From assembly GCA_003251995.1 (NCBI GenBank), contig QKDT01000431.1:1-5496 (forward strand): 5,496 bases of DNA. Direction: 5' to 3'. Under the pieces are notes generated by a model. That model saw nothing but the letters and a program-made list of their open reading frames with translations. It was not told the DNA's origin and made no database searches. The first letter of the stretch is position 1; the number at the start of each line of letters is the position of its first letter. Made by a program: the position numbers and the translations under genes. Origin of the DNA: Desulfovibrio desulfuricans (lineage in GTDB: Bacteria > Desulfobacterota > Desulfovibrionia > Desulfovibrionales > Desulfovibrionaceae). Positions 1-5,170 of the stretch are shown one piece after another.

Positions 1-254
1 GCTCAGGTGATCTCCCTCCGCGACGCGTAAATGCCAGAAGGCGCTTCCACTTTGAATGGTATTCCGCTTCAGCCAATTATCACAGATCCCTTGATGGTTA
101 CGGAAAGTCCTTTGAATCAATACGGCAAGAGTGCGCACCAACTACATTCCGCAGTAGTACAAGCCAGACCACGTTGCTAAATGGCACGTCATTACTGAGA
201 TGCCACCTTTATTTACCTCAAAAGCACACGGGCTACACACAAATTACAGTTTAA
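1..254. other. AT-richer left edge with ambiguous open frames, no secure gene
   Basis: No gene can be called with confidence here. Three readings are possible. (a) Plus frame 1 opens at the edge, reads AQVISLRDA and stops at 28-30; eight of its nine codons end in G or C, as expected for the tail of a resident gene. (b) Plus frame 3 is open from base 3 to a TAA at 252-254, about 83 codons without an ATG, but it uses rare-looking codons (aga, agg, cga). (c) On the minus strand a frame is open from about 141 to the left edge, with only TTG or GTG as possible starts. These readings largely exclude each other. The base composition from about 31 on is lower in GC than in the genes to the right, which fits an intergenic or transferred segment. 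Reading (a) is my slight preference. Confidence 0.3.
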
Positions 255-285
255 GGCCAGTTTCTGAAGTCTATTGCCTTTCCTG

Positions 286-413
286 CCTTTTCAGACAGGT
301 CGCCATAAGGAGCTGGTCGTGGCGTTGCCTTCCTTAAACTCGCCGGAGCGGCGCGGAGGCGATGGTTGGTGTTGGGCGAATTTACAAAATACGCTTTTTG
401 CGTCCTGAAAAGG
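286..413. repeat. Structured intergenic region with nested inverted repeats
   Basis: CCTTTTCAG at 286-294 is repeated inverted as CTGAAAAGG at 405-413. Inside this pair are smaller hairpins: CGCCG-GAG-CGGCG at 341-353 and ACGC-TTTTT-GCGT at 391-403. The stretch directly abuts the large palindrome at 416-471, so the two may be parts of one mosaic element. A short minus-strand frame crosses it (ATG at 479, stop near 291), but its codons follow the palindromes and I do not regard it as a gene. I infer an interspersed non-coding repeat or a structured RNA; copy number cannot be judged from one window. Confidence 0.5.
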
Positions 414-415
414 AA

Positions 416-471
416 GCGCCAGGATTTTGAGCGCAGCGTACTCGTGTACGTGAGCATCAAAATCCCGGCGC
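416..471. repeat. Large imperfect palindrome (REP-like or cruciform element)
   Basis: The arms GCGCCAGGATTTTGA (416-430) and TCAAAATCCCGGCGC (457-471) are inverted copies of 15 bases with one mismatch. Within the 26-base centre, CGTAC (437-441) and GTACG (446-450) form a second perfect stem around a TCGT loop, so the whole can fold into one long interrupted hairpin on either strand. There is no T-run on either side, so it is not a normal intrinsic terminator. It lies about 100 bases beyond the stop of the lipoprotein gene. The architecture resembles intergenic palindromic repeats that recur in bacterial genomes; that assignment is an inference. Confidence 0.6.
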
Positions 472-572
472 TGACACATTCAGGGCGTAAAAGTCGGGTT
501 TGACTAAATCAGCCTGACAGGCTCACCCCACCAACTTTCGCTTACAACTTCCCAATGCGCTCGCAAATTTCC

Positions 573-1247
573 CTAAATTTTTGTCACACCATCCTTGCCA
601 GCCTGATTGCCAGGCACAGGGGCCTTTTCCGGCGCGTTTTTGGGCGTGGGTGCAACAGGAGCAGGTTTTTCAGGGGCAGCCGGGGCCTTTTGCAAGGCAT
701 ATTCCCTGGCAGTGCTTTCCATCACCGCCTGCCCGACTACCAACCATTTTTCACCAGTTTTGCGCAAGGCAATCCAGCTTGTCATGCGGGCGGGCGTGGT
801 AACCTGCGCCACTGCCGCATCGGCCCCAAGTTCGGTGATCTTGGCGTTTTTCAGGCTTTCAGGCACCCACGGACAATCGGGGGTATCGGCCTTGGCGCAC
901 TGAGCAACAAGCTCGCCAGTACTTACGCCGCGCATATACTGCTTTTGCAAACGCGCCTGCATATCCACCACGCTGCCCAGCAGGTCTTCCATACCGCCCA
1001 GACCAAGCATACGCCCCATGGAATCCAGCGCGTTGAGCGCCTGATCTTCACGAGTCATATTTTTGATCTGGTTGGTTGCAAATGGTTTCATATCCAGTTG
1101 CGCCAGAAAGGCCGCGCCGTCATTTTTGTTCAGGGCATCAGCCACGTCATTCAGCGCCTTCTGCGGACCGGAAGTAACGCAGGCCGCAACAAATACGCCC
1201 AGCAACAGCACCAGCGGCAACAGCAAGCCACGGCGAAACAACTTCAT
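573..1247 (-). CDS. Putative lipoprotein, function unknown
   Basis: Encodes a 224-residue protein. Residues 1-22 form a lipoprotein signal peptide: basic MKLFRR, a hydrophobic Leu/Val core, then the lipobox Val-Ala-Ala-Cys with the acylated Cys at 23. The mature part starts with a short helical segment (about 29-65, containing KALNDVADALN). It continues with a Gly/Met-rich stretch (78-95), a Cys pair at 117 and 125 that could form a disulfide, and a beta-like segment (about 145-176, with WIALRKTGEKWLVVGQ) before a Pro/Ala/Lys-rich tail from about 187. The helical part followed by a beta-rich part recalls small periplasmic DUF2939/DUF4878-like proteins, but I do not recognise a defined family. 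The start at 1247 is chosen over a TTG at 1268 because GAGAGG lies 5 bases upstream of the ATG and the basic n-region then follows directly. The gene is divergent from the CDP-sugar operon, with no evident functional link. It probably sits in the cell envelope, anchored by lipid at Cys23. Confidence 0.85.
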   Translation of the reverse strand: MKLFRRGLLLPLVLLLGVFVAACVTSGPQKALNDVADALNKNDGAAFLAQLDMKPFATNQIKNMTREDQALNALDSMGRMLGLGGMEDLLGSVVDMQARLQKQYMRGVSTGELVAQCAKADTPDCPWVPESLKNAKITELGADAAVAQVTTPARMTSWIALRKTGEKWLVVGQAVMESTAREYALQKAPAAPEKPAPVAPTPKNAPEKAPVPGNQAGKDGVTKI

Positions 1248-1252
1248 AACTA

Positions 1253-1258
1253 CCTCTC
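1253..1258 (-). promoter_or_regulatory. Ribosome binding site of the lipoprotein gene
   Basis: On the minus strand GAGAGG lies 5 bases before the ATG at 1247. It decides the start in favour of this ATG over the upstream in-frame TTG at 1268. Confidence 0.7.
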
Positions 1259-1297
1259 TTGCACACAAAAAAGTTTGGGTTTGAATGCGCGTTGCTT

Positions 1298-1326
1298 ATT
1301 CTACGCCGTGCGGGCGCAAATGCAAA
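1298..1326 (-). promoter_or_regulatory. Candidate sigma70-type promoter for the lipoprotein gene
   Basis: On the minus strand a -10-like TAGAAT (1303-1298, five of six consensus bases) is preceded at a 17-base spacing by TTTGCA (1326-1321, four of six consensus bases of the -35 box). Transcription would start about 45 bases ahead of the ATG at 1247. This is by-eye matching only; no operator was recognised. Confidence 0.4.
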
Positions 1327-1343
1327 GAGCATCAGGGCGGCCC

Positions 1344-1367
1344 AAGCCCCCTTGCGGGGCTTTTTTT
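1344..1367 (+). terminator. Intrinsic terminator in the leader region ahead of rfbF
   Basis: AAGCCCC (1344-1350) and GGGGCTT (1356-1362) form a 7-bp stem around a CTTGC loop, running into a T-tract that ends at 1367. The T-run makes it directional for plus-strand transcripts. No plus-strand gene lies upstream in the window, so it either ends antisense or read-through transcription coming across the lipoprotein gene, ends a small RNA, or acts as an attenuator 78 bases ahead of rfbF. Confidence 0.7.
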
Positions 1368-1433
1368 CCTTGCGCCCTTCTGCTACACATTGTCCACACG
1401 CCGCTAATGGAACAAGCCATGAATCGCGGCGGC

Positions 1434-1439
1434 AGGAGG
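1434..1439 (+). promoter_or_regulatory. Ribosome binding site of rfbF
   Basis: A perfect AGGAGG stands 6 bases before the ATG at 1446. It fixes the rfbF start even though the reading frame stays open far upstream, to about 555. Confidence 0.85.
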
Positions 1440-1445
1440 CTTATA

Positions 1446-2210
1446 ATGAAAGTCATCATCATGTGTGGCGGCAAGGGCACGCGACTGCGCGAAGAAACCT
1501 CGGTCAAACCCAAGCCCATGGTTGAAATCGGCGGACGGCCCGTACTCTGGCACATCATGTCCATCTATGCGCGTTTTGGCTTCAAGGATTTTATCCTGCC
1601 ACTTGGTTACAAGGGCGAGGTCATCAAGCAGTACTTTCACGACTACAATATCCGTAACACGGATTTTACCGTTGATCTCAAGAGCGGCAATATCACCACC
1701 TATCCCAATCCCATTGAAGATTGGCGCGTGACCCTGTGCGACACCGGGCAGGAGACGCAGAAAGGCGGTCGCCTCAAACGCGTTGCCCAGCACATTGACA
1801 CCGACCGCTTTATGGTTACTTACGGCGACGGCGTTGCTGATATTGACCTGAACAAGCTTATCGAGTTCCACAAGCAGTCTGGCAGCATGGGCACCTTTAC
1901 CGGCGTACGCATGCCCTCGCGCTTTGGCACCGTGCGCACCGATGCCGATGGCAAGATTCTTTCGTGGGAAGAAAAACCCGTGCTGAACGAATTTATCAAC
2001 TGCGGGTTTTTTGTCTTCAAACGCGAGTTTCTTGATTACCTTACCGAAGACGAAGCCTGCGATCTGGAAAAAGAACCCATGCAAAAGCTGGCGGCGGAAG
2101 GGCAGCTTTCCATGTACCCGCACCCCGGTCAGTGGCAGTGCATGGACACCCTGCGCGACTCCATCAAGCTTAACGAGATGTGGGACGCGGGCAAGGCCTT
2201 TTGGATTTAG
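1446..2210 (+). CDS. rfbF: Glucose-1-phosphate cytidylyltransferase
   Basis: RfbF (EC 2.7.7.33) joins CTP and alpha-D-glucose-1-phosphate to give CDP-glucose and pyrophosphate, the first committed step to CDP-linked deoxysugars in the cytoplasm. The 254-residue protein matches the usual length of about 257. The N-terminal nucleotidyltransferase signature is CGGKGTRL (7-14), followed by the conserved KPKPMVEIGG (21-30) and LWHIM (34-38). WRVTLCDTG (93-101) and GGRLKR (107-112) follow. The metal- and sugar-phosphate-binding region TYGDGVADID is at 125-134, EEKP at 175-178, and the C-terminal WQCMDTLRD, with a probable second metal-binding Asp at 234, is at 230-238. These motifs separate it from the thymidylyl- and uridylyltransferases RmlA and GalU. 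All key motifs are present, so it should be active. The ATG is set by a perfect AGGAGG; the long upstream extension of the frame runs antisense to the lipoprotein gene and is not coding. It is the first gene of the operon. Its promoter is not obvious, and a terminator hairpin lies in its leader. Confidence 0.96.
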   Translation: MKVIIMCGGKGTRLREETSVKPKPMVEIGGRPVLWHIMSIYARFGFKDFILPLGYKGEVIKQYFHDYNIRNTDFTVDLKSGNITTYPNPIEDWRVTLCDTGQETQKGGRLKRVAQHIDTDRFMVTYGDGVADIDLNKLIEFHKQSGSMGTFTGVRMPSRFGTVRTDADGKILSWEEKPVLNEFINCGFFVFKREFLDYLTEDEACDLEKEPMQKLAAEGQLSMYPHPGQWQCMDTLRDSIKLNEMWDAGKAFWI

Positions 2211-2226
2211 CGGTTTTTTTCGACCA

Positions 2227-2268
2227 CGATATCATATGACTTCGGCTACGGTATCGCCCTAGCCGAAG
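2227..2268 (+). other. Intercistronic hairpin, possible H-type pseudoknot, between rfbF and rfbG
   Basis: CTTCGGCTA (2240-2248) and TAGCCGAAG (2260-2268) are perfect 9-base inverted repeats around an 11-base loop. No T-run follows, so it is not a terminator. CGATATC (2227-2233), just upstream, can pair with GGTATCG (2250-2256) inside the loop through six Watson-Crick pairs and one G-U pair. That is the order needed for an H-type pseudoknot, although the 3-base connector 2257-2259 is tight. It lies in the only long spacer of the operon. It may protect or process the mRNA, or set the ratio of RfbF to RfbG. Confidence 0.55.
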
Positions 2269-2326
2269 CACGTTTCACAGGCTGCACACCCCCATTTCCG
2301 CGTCAGCCAACGCGCGAAAACTCAAT

Positions 2327-2332
2327 GAGGAA
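2327..2332 (+). promoter_or_regulatory. Ribosome binding site of rfbG
   Basis: GAGGAA ends 5 bases before the ATG at 2338 and supports this start. Confidence 0.7.
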
Positions 2333-2337
2333 CCAAC

Positions 2338-3453
2338 ATGTTTGCCAACGCATATAAAGGACGCCGGGTCTTTGTAACCGGTCATACGGGTTTCAAAGGC
2401 TCATGGCTTGCGGCATGGCTGACCCAAATGGGCGCTGTGGTAGGCGGTTTTTCAGACTGCGTGCCCACCACCCCATCGCACTACGCAGCCATGGATCTTG
2501 GTGCGCACCTTGAGGCCGATGTGCGTGGCGATATCCGCGACCGCGAAGGCATGATCAAGGCCATGCGCCAGTTCCAGCCCGATGTGGTTTTTCACCTTGC
2601 GGCGCAGGCCCTGGTGCGCAAGTCGTACGACGACCCCGCCATGACCTTTGAAGCCAACATGATGGGCACCCTCAACGTGCTTGAGGCCGTGCGTGCCTGC
2701 CCCAACGTGCAGGCCGTCATCATGATTACTTCTGACAAGTGCTACCGCAACGATGAACTGGTGTGGGGCTACCGCGAAACAGACCACCTCGGCGGGCATG
2801 ACCCATACTCCGCCTCCAAGGGCTGCGCCGAAATTATCGCCCACTCCTACTTTGAAAGCTTTTTCAAAGAAGGCCCCGCCTGCGCCACCGTGCGCGCGGG
2901 CAATGTGATAGGCGGCGGCGATTGGGCGCTGGATCGCATTGTGCCCGACTGCGCCCGCGCATGGGCTGCCGGGCAGCGGGTGCAAATACGCAGCCCGTGG
3001 GCCACGCGCCCCTGGCAGCTAGTTTTGGAGCCGCTTTCCGGCTATCTGTGGCTTGGCGCGCGCCTGCTGCTGGGCATCAACGAGCCTTTCAATCTGCGCG
3101 GTCAGGCCTACAATTTCGGCCCTGCGGCAGACGTCAACAACACCGTTGCCGAAGTGGTGGAAGCCCTCGCCCTGCACTGGCCCGGCTTTGCCAGCGAGAT
3201 GGACAAAAACGGTCAGGCCGGCATGAAAGAATGCACCCTGCTCAAGCTCTGCTGCGACAAAGCTCTGGCGCATCTGGGCTGGAAGGCCACCCTCACATTT
3301 GAAGAAACCATCCGCTACACAGCAGAATGGTACCACTGCTTCTATCAGGGCCAAAACGGCAAACAGCCCCTGAACATGCTCGATTTCACCCTTGGTCAGA
3401 TTGCGGCCTACGTCAACGCGGCAGAACAACGCAATCAGGTGTGGGTTAAATAA
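2338..3453 (+). CDS. rfbG: CDP-glucose 4,6-dehydratase
   Basis: RfbG (EC 4.2.1.45) converts CDP-glucose to CDP-4-keto-6-deoxyglucose with a tightly bound NAD+, using the product of RfbF. It is a 371-residue short-chain dehydrogenase/reductase of the extended type. The NAD-binding Rossmann motif is TGHTGFKGSWL (14-24). VVFHLAAQALV (83-93) closes the cofactor site. The catalytic residues are in TSDKCY (131-136, with Asp133 and Lys134) and in the Tyr-x-x-x-Lys pair Tyr157/Lys161 of YSASK. Substrate-side motifs typical of this family and not of dTDP-glucose dehydratases are RAGNVIGGGDW (186-196), DRIVPD (199-204) and RPWQLVLEPLSGYL (224-237). Length and all catalytic residues fit, so it is expected to be functional. 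The start has a GAGGAA ribosome site. Its stop TAA shares a base with the ATG of the next gene (TAATG), which implies translational coupling. The 127-base gap to rfbF contains a structured RNA element. Confidence 0.96.
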   Translation: MFANAYKGRRVFVTGHTGFKGSWLAAWLTQMGAVVGGFSDCVPTTPSHYAAMDLGAHLEADVRGDIRDREGMIKAMRQFQPDVVFHLAAQALVRKSYDDPAMTFEANMMGTLNVLEAVRACPNVQAVIMITSDKCYRNDELVWGYRETDHLGGHDPYSASKGCAEIIAHSYFESFFKEGPACATVRAGNVIGGGDWALDRIVPDCARAWAAGQRVQIRSPWATRPWQLVLEPLSGYLWLGARLLLGINEPFNLRGQAYNFGPAADVNNTVAEVVEALALHWPGFASEMDKNGQAGMKECTLLKLCCDKALAHLGWKATLTFEETIRYTAEWYHCFYQGQNGKQPLNMLDFTLGQIAAYVNAAEQRNQVWVK

Positions 3454-3950
3454 TGAATACAGAAGAAATGACTGCGCAGGATGTGGGCATTGCTGGCGCA
3501 CTGCTGCAACCCCTAAAGGTCATTCCCACAGAGGGCGGGCCGGTGATGCACATGCTGCGCCCCGGCTCTCCTCTGTTGCCGGATTTCAGCAAGGGATTTG
3601 GCGAAATCTATTTTTCAGAAGTCCTGCCCGGTCACGTCAAGGCCTGGAAGCGCCACACCCGGCAAACACAGCACTTTGCCGTGCCTTCCGGCCTGCTTAA
3701 AATCGTGCTGTACGACGACAGGCCGGGCTCTGAGACACGCGGAGTCTTGTGCGAGCTGGCTTTGGGCAGACCGCACCAGTACGGCCTGCTGCGCATCCCG
3801 GTAAACGTGTGGTACGGCTTTACAGCCATCGGGGATAGCCCTGCACTTATCTGCAACTGCGCAGATATTCCCCACGATCCCGCCGAGGGACAACGGCTGC
3901 CCGCCAACGATTCTTCCATTCCTTATACATGGAGCGAAGGAGGCGTATAA
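3453..3950 (+). CDS. RmlC-like cupin, sugar 3,5-epimerase family
   Basis: A 165-residue, single-domain cupin resembling dTDP-4-dehydrorhamnose 3,5-epimerase (RmlC) and its short relatives. Recognisable blocks are GFGEIYFSEVLPGHVKAW (48-65), the jelly-roll core VPSGLLKIVLYDDR (77-90) followed by SETRG (93-97), LLRIPVNVWYGF (112-123, cf. the P-x-x-x-W/F-x-G-F of RmlC), and ICNCADIPHDPAE (133-145). By context it would act on the CDP-4-keto-6-deoxyglucose made by RfbG, inverting C3 and/or C5. By eye, however, the RmlC catalytic His (RGLHYQ) aligns with Lys66 in KAWKRH, and the RmlC Lys near the next strand aligns with Gln73, so the activity may differ, for example an isomerase, a single epimerisation or a sugar-binding role. 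The start ATG overlaps the rfbG stop by one base and has only a weak AGGTG upstream, so translation is probably coupled. A second ATG at 3468 is possible. Family assignment is good; exact reaction unknown. Confidence 0.85.
   Translation: MNTEEMTAQDVGIAGALLQPLKVIPTEGGPVMHMLRPGSPLLPDFSKGFGEIYFSEVLPGHVKAWKRHTRQTQHFAVPSGLLKIVLYDDRPGSETRGVLCELALGRPHQYGLLRIPVNVWYGFTAIGDSPALICNCADIPHDPAEGQRLPANDSSIPYTWSEGGV
3937..3943 (+). promoter_or_regulatory. Ribosome binding site of the prenyltransferase gene, inside the upstream CDS
   Basis: AAGGAGG lies within the last codons of the cupin gene, 8 bases before the ATG at 3952. It is the strongest ribosome site of the downstream genes and suggests efficient independent initiation. 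Confidence 0.85.
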
Positions 3951-3951
3951 C

Positions 3952-4929
3952 ATGCGCTGCGGTGATCTTTTGCGCGAGGCGTGGGTTCCCCGCCCGGCCC
4001 ATGCGCCAAAGCTTACTTTTCGCCAACAGGTCAAGGCGTGGTGGCAGGCCTGCCGCCCGCCTTTTTTCATTACTGCCGCCATCCCCGTTACCCTGGCCCT
4101 GGCGCTGACCATCCGTTTGCAAGGCAGTGTGCGCCCAGATCAGTGGGCAACCTATGCCCTGTTGCTGGCGGGCTGTTTCATGGGGCTGACCATCGCCAAT
4201 CTTGCCAATGACCTCTTTGACCACATTCTTGGTGTGGACGGCGGCGACAACATTGGCGGCTCGCGCGTCATTCAATCTGGCCTTGTCAGCCCCCGGCAAC
4301 TGTCCGTTGTATTGCTCGTGCTTACCCCGGCAACGCTTGCCGTGGGCGGGCTGCTGATTCTGGGTTTGGCCCCGGCCCTGCGGCCTATTCTCTGGATATT
4401 GAGTGTTTTTGCGGTGGGTTCCGCCATTTTCTACGTGGCGCCGCCCATCCGCTACGGGCACCGGGCCCTTGGCGAAGTTTTTGTGTGCCTGAACATGGGC
4501 TTTATTATGGTAAGCGCCAGCTCAACCCTGCTGCTTGGTCGCTTTGATCCACGCAGCCTGGCGCTGGCCCTGCCCGTGGGCCTGATGGTGGCGGGTGTAT
4601 TATACTATCAGAGCCTGCCTGAGATCGAAACTGATCTGGCGGCGGGCAAGCATACACTCGCCAACACCTTGGGCAAGGCCGGTTCGTTGCTGCTTTTTCG
4701 GCTTTGGTGGCCCTTGGTGTGGGTGCTGCTGGGCAACCTGTGGGCATCGGGGCTGGCGAGCTGGCCTGTGGCCTTGGGATTGCTGGGTGCGCCCTTTTAT
4801 CTGCGTGCATGCCGCCGCATCAGCGCCGCTGGCGATGGCGACTGGCTGCCGCTGGACGCCCACGGGCATCTTGTGCGCAAATGCTACCTCATAAGCGGCG
4901 CGGCCCTCATCCTAGGAGTGCTACTCTAA
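3952..4929 (+). CDS. UbiA-superfamily (MenA-like) membrane prenyltransferase
   Basis: A 325-residue polytopic inner-membrane protein with about eight or nine hydrophobic segments (roughly 37-57, 69-90, 117-140, 145-163, 175-195, 203-222, 247-265, 268-285, 310-325). UbiA enzymes move a polyprenyl group from a diphosphate to an aromatic or other acceptor with Mg2+. The first Asp-rich motif is intact: NLANDLFDHILGVD at 83-96, with Asn86, Asp87, Asp90 and Asp96. The stretch YVAPPIRYGHRALGE (161-175) and the second motif region IETDLAAGKHTLANTLG (225-241) are MenA-like. In the second motif the usual N-x-x-x-D reads Gln220 to Glu224, a conservative but notable change. It could be a quinone-pathway enzyme (MenA or MqnP role), but it starts one base after the stop of a CDP-sugar gene, so an acceptor linked to this sugar pathway is worth considering. 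Known relatives such as decaprenyl-phosphoribose synthase show that the superfamily can use sugar phosphates. Substrate not determinable from sequence. Confidence 0.88.
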   Translation: MRCGDLLREAWVPRPAHAPKLTFRQQVKAWWQACRPPFFITAAIPVTLALALTIRLQGSVRPDQWATYALLLAGCFMGLTIANLANDLFDHILGVDGGDNIGGSRVIQSGLVSPRQLSVVLLVLTPATLAVGGLLILGLAPALRPILWILSVFAVGSAIFYVAPPIRYGHRALGEVFVCLNMGFIMVSASSTLLLGRFDPRSLALALPVGLMVAGVLYYQSLPEIETDLAAGKHTLANTLGKAGSLLLFRLWWPLVWVLLGNLWASGLASWPVALGLLGAPFYLRACRRISAAGDGDWLPLDAHGHLVRKCYLISGAALILGVLL

Positions 4930-5041
4930 GGTGGCCTGATTTATCCGGCAGGTCCTAGACGGATAGCATCCAAGGCTTTTTAATGAACGGCGACCGCCCG
5001 CGCCGTGGCAACTCAGTAAAATTCTCCCGATACACACACCC

Positions 5042-5089
5042 AAAAGGGGCCGTCCTGACCGCCGACATACCGGCAATCAGGGCGGCCCC
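5042..5089 (-). terminator. Long hairpin, probable terminator of the symporter gene
   Basis: GGGGCCGTCCTGA (5046-5058) and TCAGGGCGGCCCC (5077-5089) are inverted 13-base arms with one position that can pair as G-U on one strand. An inner GCCG/CGGC stem (5061-5064, 5071-5074) extends the fold. Read on the minus strand the hairpin is followed by TTTT (5045-5042), a short U-tail. It lies about 80 bases beyond the stop of the convergent symporter gene. On the plus strand there is no T-run after it, so it favours the minus direction. Confidence 0.55.
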
Positions 5090-5112
5090 ATAAGCATGGT
5101 GCATTGTTACCA

Positions 5113-5138
5113 AGCCGGAAACTCTCCGGCTATTTTTT
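5113..5138 (+). terminator. Intrinsic terminator of the CDP-sugar operon
   Basis: AGCCGGA (5113-5119) and TCCGGCT (5125-5131) form a perfect 7-bp stem around an AACTC loop, followed by A and six T (5133-5138). The orientation serves plus-strand transcripts, so it ends the rfbF-rfbG-cupin-prenyltransferase mRNA with a 3' untranslated region of roughly 180 to 200 bases. The bases 4930-5112 hold no convincing gene. Confidence 0.85.
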
Positions 5139-5170
5139 GTGCCAGCCGTCACAATGCTGACAAGCACAAC

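Noticed and set aside
291..479. 62-residue minus-strand frame starting with ATG at 479
   Set aside because: It is built over the palindromes of the repeat region and has no ribosome site that I could see; the inverted-repeat structure explains the sequence better.
511..523. AGCCTGACAGGCT palindrome downstream of the lipoprotein gene
   Set aside because: The stem is only 5-6 bp and no proper T-run follows on either strand, so it is not supported as a terminator.
555..1445. Long open extension upstream of and in frame with rfbF
   Set aside because: It lies antisense to the lipoprotein gene, its residues resemble no protein, and a perfect ribosome site plus the family's N-terminus fix the rfbF start at 1446.
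1404..2123. 239-residue open frame on the minus strand
   Set aside because: It is an antisense shadow of rfbF, whose motifs and length are unmistakable.
2452..2985. 177-residue minus-strand frame
   Set aside because: Antisense to the Rossmann and catalytic part of rfbG; no independent support.
4983..5093. 36-codon plus-strand frame (ATG at 4983) with AAGG 7 bases upstream
   Set aside because: Too short and unlike any family I know; its second half coincides with the arms of the 5046-5089 hairpin.
4955..5167. 70-residue minus-strand frame between the two convergent genes
   Set aside because: It covers both terminator hairpins, lacks a recognisable domain and sits in a 3' untranslated region.
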